Shown here: positions 58,985-64,000 of the stretch, piece by piece
Numbering within the stretch: position 1 is the first letter of the stretch
How the letters are laid out: each line of letters starts with the position of its first letter
NCBI RefSeq assembly: GCF_002878395.1
Contig: NW_025861901.1
Span: forward strand, 275,734 to 339,733
Reading direction: 5' to 3'
Origin: Capsicum annuum
Lineage: Eukaryota > Streptophyta > Magnoliopsida > Solanales > Solanaceae
Length of the DNA stretch: 64,000 nucleotides
The notes under the pieces: model-generated
Database searches by the model: none
Told to the model about the DNA's origin: nothing
What the model saw: only the letters and a program-made list of their open reading frames with translations
Position numbers and translations under genes: made by a program

Positions 58985-59830
58985 TACAAGACATTTTAGG
59001 AAAAGTTTTCCTTCTTTCAGTATTCGTGTCATGTGAATGAGAATGAACTTGATTTAAACTATTTTTCTAATCCTTTAGAGTTGAGGGAAGCTAAGGTGCT
59101 GGAGTTTATTAATTTGAAGCAGGGTAATATGAGTGTGAAGGAATACTCGCTTAAGTTTACTCAGTTGGCAAGGTATGGTCTTTCGATGATGGATGATAAC
59201 AGTTTTAGAATGAGTAAGTTTGTCATCTAGTATATCTGATAGTATGGTCAAGATTTATAGAACTGCTATGTTGATTAAGTATATAGACATATTGAGGTTT
59301 ATGGCCCATGCTCAATAGATTGAGGAGTTAAAGCTTAAGGAGAGAGAGAGAATAAGAAGCCAGAACAGGTAGCTTTAGTTTTTCTCAGCCGAAGTTAGAG
59401 GGTGTAGCCCATTCTCAGTTTTGCCAAAATTTTTTAGCCCCAGCTCCATCTTTAGCTAGTGCACCAGTACCAAAGTTTAGGAATGAAAAATAGGATAGGA
59501 CGCCAGGCTCTAAGTCCCAACGTAGTATGAATAATGGTCGTACTAATCCCCTTTTCTACAAGTGTGGAAGGAATCATCAAGTTGTGTGTAAGATAGTAGT
59601 GATGTATATTTTGGATCTGTCAAAATAGGCCATAGGATGAGAGAGTGTCCGGTAAGTATGTGGAAGGGTACAAATAATCGCTAGTAGGGTTAGATTAATC
59701 CTTCAGCAGCATTAGCAATTCGTCTGACTTGGTAGGGCGCTACTTCTAGTGCCACTAGGGGCAATGCTAGAATAGGCTGTATGCACTTCAGACTCTATAG
59801 GAATAGGAAAGTTCACCTGATGTGGTTACG
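58985..59830 (+). pseudogene. gag of the plus-strand element (N-terminus missing)
   Basis: The frame 59033-59230 gives NPLELREAKVLEFINLKQGN, MSVKEYSLKFTQLARY and RMSKFVI, the central Gag core. The Gag start and first half are absent between the primer site and here. Downstream, shifted frames give a linker and FYKCGRNH plus GHRMRECP, a degenerate zinc knuckle region, then a short stretch leading to protease. Confidence 0.78.
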
Positions 59831-60430
59831 GGTATATTACAAGTATTGCATCTTCATATTTATGCTTTATTAGACCCAGATCTTTGCTCTCCTTTGTAAC
59901 CCCTATATAGCTGTCAATTTCAGTGTCAGTCTCAAATCTTTAGTAGAACCCTTCTCAGTGTTTACTCCAGTAGATATCTTTATTGATCCAGGCAAGTATA
60001 GAGGAATTGTTTGGTCACAGTATCCAAAATGTCACTTCAGTAGACCTTGTGGAGTTAGAGATGACTAATTTTGATGTCATTGTTGGCATGGACTGGCTCA
60101 ACTCATTCTATGCTTCATTTGTTTGTAGAAATTGAGTCGTCTAGTTTTAGTTTCCCAATGAACAAGTTATTGAATAGAGGGGTAGTACTTCAGCACTAAG
60201 GGGTCTGATTGTGTCATATATTAAAGCGAGAAAAAAGATATCCAATGGGTGCATGTACCATCTTGTTCGAGTTAAAGACTCTAATTCTAAGACTCCAATT
60301 TTTGAGTTTGTTTCAGTAGTAAGGGATTTTCCAGATGTGATCATTGAAGAAAATCCCTGAGTTCCTACCAAAAGAAAAATCAACTTTGAAATAGATCTTC
60401 TAGATACCCATTCTATCTCTATTTTACCCT
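59831..60430 (+). pseudogene. Protease of the plus-strand element
   Basis: Frames give VVTGILQVLHLHIYALLDPD with the catalytic Asp kept but Gly after Pro lost, and later FDVIVGMDWLNSFYA-like sequence at about 60070-60110. Several stops and frame changes lie between. It leads directly to RT. Confidence 0.7.
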
Positions 60431-61130
60431 ATATAATGGCCCCAGATGAGCTTAAAAATTTGAAAGAACAGATGAAAGATCTCTTAAATAAGGGATTCAT
60501 CAGGCCTAATATTGCTTCATGGAGCACTTTAGTCCTTTTTGTGCATAAGAAATACAATTCTCTAAGAATGTGCATCGATTACCATTAATTGAACAAAGTC
60601 ACAGTCAATAATAAGTACTACTCCCAAGGATTAAAGACTTGTTCAACATATTTCAGGGTTCCAGTTATTTCTCTAAGATAGACCTCGGATCCGTCTATCA
60701 TCATCACAGAGTTAGAGAATGACATTTCAAAAATAGCTTTCAGAACTCAGTATGGTTACTTCAAATTCCTAGTTATGTCTTTTGGACTAACGAATGCCCC
60801 AACAGCTTTCATGGACTTGATGAACAGAGTGTTCAATCAGTACTTGGATATATTCATCATAGTCTTTATTAATGATATTCTTGTCTACTCCCATAGTGAA
60901 AATGATCACGCAGACCATCTCAAAATCGTATTGCAGATTCTTAGAGCCCATCAGTTATTCTCCAAATTTAGTAAGTGTGTGTTTTGGAAAAGGTTAGTAT
61001 CTTTCCTTGGCCATATTGTTTTTGGTGATGGCATTGGAGTGGACTCTTAAAAGACCAAAGAAGTGAGAAACTGACCCAGACTCATCACTCTATCAGATAT
61101 CATGAGTTTGTTGGGTTTGGATGGCTATTA
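60431..61130 (+). pseudogene. RT of the plus-strand element
   Basis: Reads DELKNLKEQMKDLLNKGFIR, RMCIDYH, then 60775-61050: [20 protein letters not shown] and [12 protein letters not shown]. As in the other chromovirus the catalytic box is FIND rather than FIDD. Further on are FSKCVFW and SFLGHIV. Stops at about 60586, 60678 and 61048 break the frame. Confidence 0.83.
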
Positions 61131-61640
61131 CCGGCGGTTTGTTGAAGGTTTTTTTCCTATTCCATCCCCATGTATCAATTAACTTAGAAGAAAGTCATGT
61201 TTTAGTGGTTAGATTCTTGTGAGAAGAGTTTTCAAGAGTTGAAAACTCGACTCACCTCAGTCCCAGTCTTAACTTTGCTAACTAGTTCATATAGATTTAT
61301 TATTTATTATGATGCTTCCAGAGTTGGATTTGGTTGTATATTGATGCAGAGAGGTAAGGTCATAGCCGATGCCTCTAGACAACTTAAGCCTCAAGAAAGG
61401 AATGACCCTACCCATGATCTTGAGTTAGAAATTGTTGTTTTTCCCTTGAAAATTTAGAGGTTTTATCTTTATGGAGGTTATGTTTATGTGTTCACGGATC
61501 ACAAAAGTTTGCAGTATGTATTTTCACAGAAGGGTTTAAATCTTCATTAGAGAAAGTGGCTTGAGTTTTTAAAAAACTATGATATGAGTGTATTATATCA
61601 TCTGAGCAAATCCAAGGTAGTGGCGGATTGTCTATGGATA
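61131..61640 (+). pseudogene. RNase H of the plus-strand element
   Basis: The frame 61239-61457 has [20 protein letters not shown] and [20 protein letters not shown]; after a stop it continues as YLYGGYVYVFTDHKSLQYVF and WLEFLKNYDMSVLYH. RNase H catalytic Asp of YYDAS and Glu of DLELE are visible. Confidence 0.82.
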
Positions 61641-62820
61641 ATGTTGTTCATGTTGAGAATGATAAGAAAAAGTTAGTCAGAGAGGCTCATCAGCATGCTA
61701 GATTAGGTATTCGGTTGGTCGATTCGACGGAGGGTAGTGTATGGGTTCATAATGGTTCGGAATCTTCTTTGGTTGCTGAAGAGAAGGAGAATAAAGATAG
61801 GGATTCCAGTTTGGTTAAGTTGAAGGAATCAGTTAGAGATCAGAAGGTAGAGATTTTCTTCCAAAGGGGAGATAAAGTGTTGTGATGTCAGGGTAGAGTG
61901 TGTGTGTCATGTGTAGATGGTTTGAGACAGTGAATCCTTGTAGAAGTACATAGTGCACGTTATTCTATTCACTAAGGATACATTAAGATGTACTGTGACT
62001 TACGAGAAATCTACTGGTGAAGTGGTATAAAGAGAGATATTGATGAGTTTGTAGCTAAGATTTCTAACTGTCAATAGGTTAAAGTTGAACACCTAAGGCC
62101 TAGTGGTATAATGAAAAAGTTCAATATTCTTACTTGGAAGTGGGAAGAGGTGAACAAGAATTTTGTGATGGTTTTGCCTCATTCACGTCATCAGCATGAT
62201 TTGATATGGGTTATTGTAGATAGAATGACAAAATCAGTCCCATTTAATGATAGTTCATACTTTTTTCAGCCAACGATTATGCCAAGCTCTATATTAGAGA
62301 GTTTTTTTAGGTTGCATGGAGTCTCATTGTCTATTATTTCAGATAGAGGTACTCAGTTTATCTCTCACTTTTGAAAAGCTTTTCAGAAGGGTGTTGGTAC
62401 CTAAGTTCTTCTTAGTGCAGCTTTCCATCCTCAGATAGATGGTCAGGTAGAGAGGACTATTAGAACATTAGAGGATATATTTAGGGTGTGTGTTCTTGAT
62501 TTCAAGGGTAGTTGGGATGATCACTTTTGTTTGATCGAGTTTTCCTACAATAACAGTTATTACTCCAATATTTAGATGGCTCTATTTAAGGCTTTCTATG
62601 GGAGGAGATGTAGATCTCCAATTGGTTTGTTTGAGGTAGGTAAGGCTACTTTGATAGGACCAGATTTGGTGTTTAATGCAATGGAGAAAGTTTAGTTGAT
62701 TAATGAGAGGCTTAAGATAGCCTAAAGCCGTCAGAAATCCTATAAAGATGTGAGGAGAAGAGACCTTGAGTTTGAGTATAGTGATTTGGTTTATTTAATA
62801 ATCTCAAACATGAATGGGTG
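61628..62820 (+). pseudogene. Integrase of the plus-strand element
   Basis: Starts with a HQHARLGIRLVDST linker, then a zinc region, VNKNFVMVLP where the first catalytic Asp of the usual M-D-F is Asn, LSIISDRGTQFISHF with the second Asp, and DGQVERTIRTLED with the Glu. LIEFSYNNSYYSNI and [13 protein letters not shown] follow. Frame changes are numerous. Confidence 0.8.
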
Positions 62821-62899
62821 AAAATATTTAGAAAGAAAGAGAAACTCAGTCCCTGATCTGTTTTCCCTTACATCCTTACAGAATCTAGAGCTGATTCGG

Positions 62900-63200
62900 G
62901 AAGGTAGCTTATGAGCTTGATTTTCCTGCAGATTTGGCATCAGTACATCTAGTGTTCCCTGTCTCTTTGTTAAAGAAGTGTATTTGTGATCCAACTATTG
63001 TAATTCTTTTAGAAATCACAAATGTTCTAGATAGCCTTTCTTACGATGAAATCCCAGTTGAGATACTTGATCGTCAGATTCTTAGACTAAGGAAAAAAGT
63101 TTTTTCCTTGGTCAAAGTTTTTTGGCAGAATCAGTTCCTTGAGGGAGCCACTTGGGAAGTAGAAGCATACGTACCAAGTACCCTTATATTTTCTCCATAA
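62900..63200 (+). pseudogene. Integrase tail and chromodomain-like end
   Basis: The frame reads VAYELDFPADLASVHLVFPV, SLLKKC, YDEIPVEILDRQILRLRKK and WQNQFLEGATWEVEAY, ending at 63200. The last part with W-x-N-Q-x2-E-G-A-T-W-E matches the chromodomain-like C-terminus of Tekay/Del-type integrases, which can guide insertion towards heterochromatin. This open stretch of 88 codons is among the better kept parts of the element. Confidence 0.8.
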
Positions 63201-63413
63201 ACTCAAACTCAGCTTAAGGTAAAAGTTCTTCTTAGATTGACTCTTTTCCATTATCAGTCCTAGCTATATAATCACTCTCATGTCTTTTCATGCATTCACG
63301 AATTCAGTTCAGTCATGTATTATGTTTTAGTCTTAGTCATGTAATCATGTTTTTAGTTATGCATATTTAGTATGTGAGTTTAGTTTCCCCAGTATTCTCA
63401 TCTTAATTAGTCT

Positions 63414-63447
63414 CATTCGATGACGAATGTTCCCAAACGAGAGATAT
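63414..63447 (+). other. Pre-LTR block and polypurine tract
   Basis: CATTCGATGACGAATGTTCC is followed by aaacgagagatat directly before the 3' LTR. A near-identical block precedes the polypurine tract in the other chromovirus-like elements here. Confidence 0.7.
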
Positions 63448-64000
63448 TGTAATACCCCGTATTATATTTAGCTTAGTTCAGCATCTAGTTGCATGCATAA
63501 AAGGCTTAAAGCCTGAAAATTTCACTAAATATTGGGGGCTTTGTCTTATTTTGGGACTCTTAACTTTGAGGATTTTTAAATGAGTCTTCCTAGCCCCGAC
63601 ATATTGGATTTTGAGTTAATTCATGTTCAGGGGTATAAGGAGCGTGTCTCAGCAAAGTTTTGGATTTTCGGACAAGAATTGGGTTGCGTTTGGATTTTGA
63701 TTTCAGAACCTTATCGCGATAGTGGCGCATCGCGGTGGGTATAGAAATGATACCTTCATCGCACTGCAGTGAACCTCTAATCCACGTTCCAGTTGCAAAT
63801 TTAATTCTTTGAGGGGAAATTGAGTCTTTTTTCCCTAATCCAATTCATGAAAATACAAATTAAAATACCGGTTAGAGAATTTTATGCCTATTTTCCCTAA
63901 TCTTCCTCTAAAAAACAAAGCCTAATCATCCCTCAAGTTCATCAATTTCATTCCTTTCTCTCCAAGGAAACAAGGAATTCAAGTTCCCTACCCAAGAACT
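63448..64000 (+). repeat. 3' LTR of the plus-strand element, cut by window end
   Basis: Starts TGTAATACCCCGTATTATAT and aligns with 56615 onward, with about 20% differences by eye. Only about a quarter of the LTR is inside the window. Confidence 0.82.

Larger units (their letters stand above)
56615..64000 (+). mobile_element. Chromovirus-like gypsy element, plus strand, runs off window
   Basis: 5' LTR, decayed primer site, gag, protease, RT, RNase H, integrase with chromodomain-like end, polypurine tract and the first 553 bp of the 3' LTR are all in order on the plus strand. The interior is about 4.6 kb. The LTRs differ by about one fifth over the compared part, so it is old. The gag N-terminus is missing and stops are frequent throughout. 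Confidence 0.86.

Noticed and set aside
1..64000. A novel defence, biosynthetic or regulatory gene system
   Set aside because: All sizeable coding similarity traces to gag, protease, RT, RNase H or integrase of LTR retrotransposons, apart from one PHD fragment.

Overview
The window reads as plant nuclear heterochromatin, most likely from a nightshade (Solanaceae). It is AT-rich, has no intact host gene, and is almost entirely long-terminal-repeat (LTR) retrotransposons nested inside one another. The family assignment rests on the style of the Ty3/gypsy and Ty1/copia coding remnants and LTR ends; I cannot fix the genus. No bacterial, organellar or viral replicon is present.

Layout. 1-6.8 kb is old, decayed sequence. 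It holds an exon-like fragment of a PHD-type zinc finger (about 1794-1925), a copia remnant with primer binding site and broken gag (about 3230-5190), and two pairs of diverged direct repeats. 6.8-10.8 kb holds two head-to-tail LTR remnants on the minus strand. 10,775-24,522 is a nearly complete Tat-lineage gypsy element on the minus strand, flanked by the duplication GTAGA. It has gag, protease with a G-patch-like tail, reverse transcriptase, two RNase H domains, integrase and a tandem-repeat-rich 3' region. Its 5' LTR/leader junction is deleted, so the primer binding site is gone.

The rest is one older chromovirus-like (Tekay/Del-type) gypsy element on the minus strand. Its pieces can be followed through 24,528-25,080 (LTR, 3' end), 25,080-26,280 (integrase and chromodomain), 28,505-29,126 (integrase zinc finger and RNase H), 52,445-52,739 (RNase H/RT), 54,845-55,500 (RT) and 55,501-56,115 (protease). 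Each gap is an insertion: the Tat element in its 3' LTR, a solo LTR with duplication CTAGA in integrase, a 23.3-kb three-LTR complex with duplication CTAAC in RNase H, a solo LTR with duplication GCAAC in RT, and a further LTR at 56,116. The three-LTR complex is itself interrupted in gag by an Athila-type gypsy element (38,454-48,549). The LTR at 56,116 is interrupted at 56,615 by another chromovirus-like element on the plus strand that runs off the window.

Nothing here is a working gene set: every element carries stops, frameshifts, deletions or lost catalytic residues. The main interest is structural. The three-LTR complex contains two internal regions that have lost all pol with the same breakpoint, suggesting a gag-only non-autonomous family. 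Catalytic aspartates have become asparagine at six sites across four elements. The LTRs carry distinctive arrays: a 37-bp satellite-like array with a 111-bp higher-order period, hairpins, a G-quadruplex-like tract, and inverted-word arrays.
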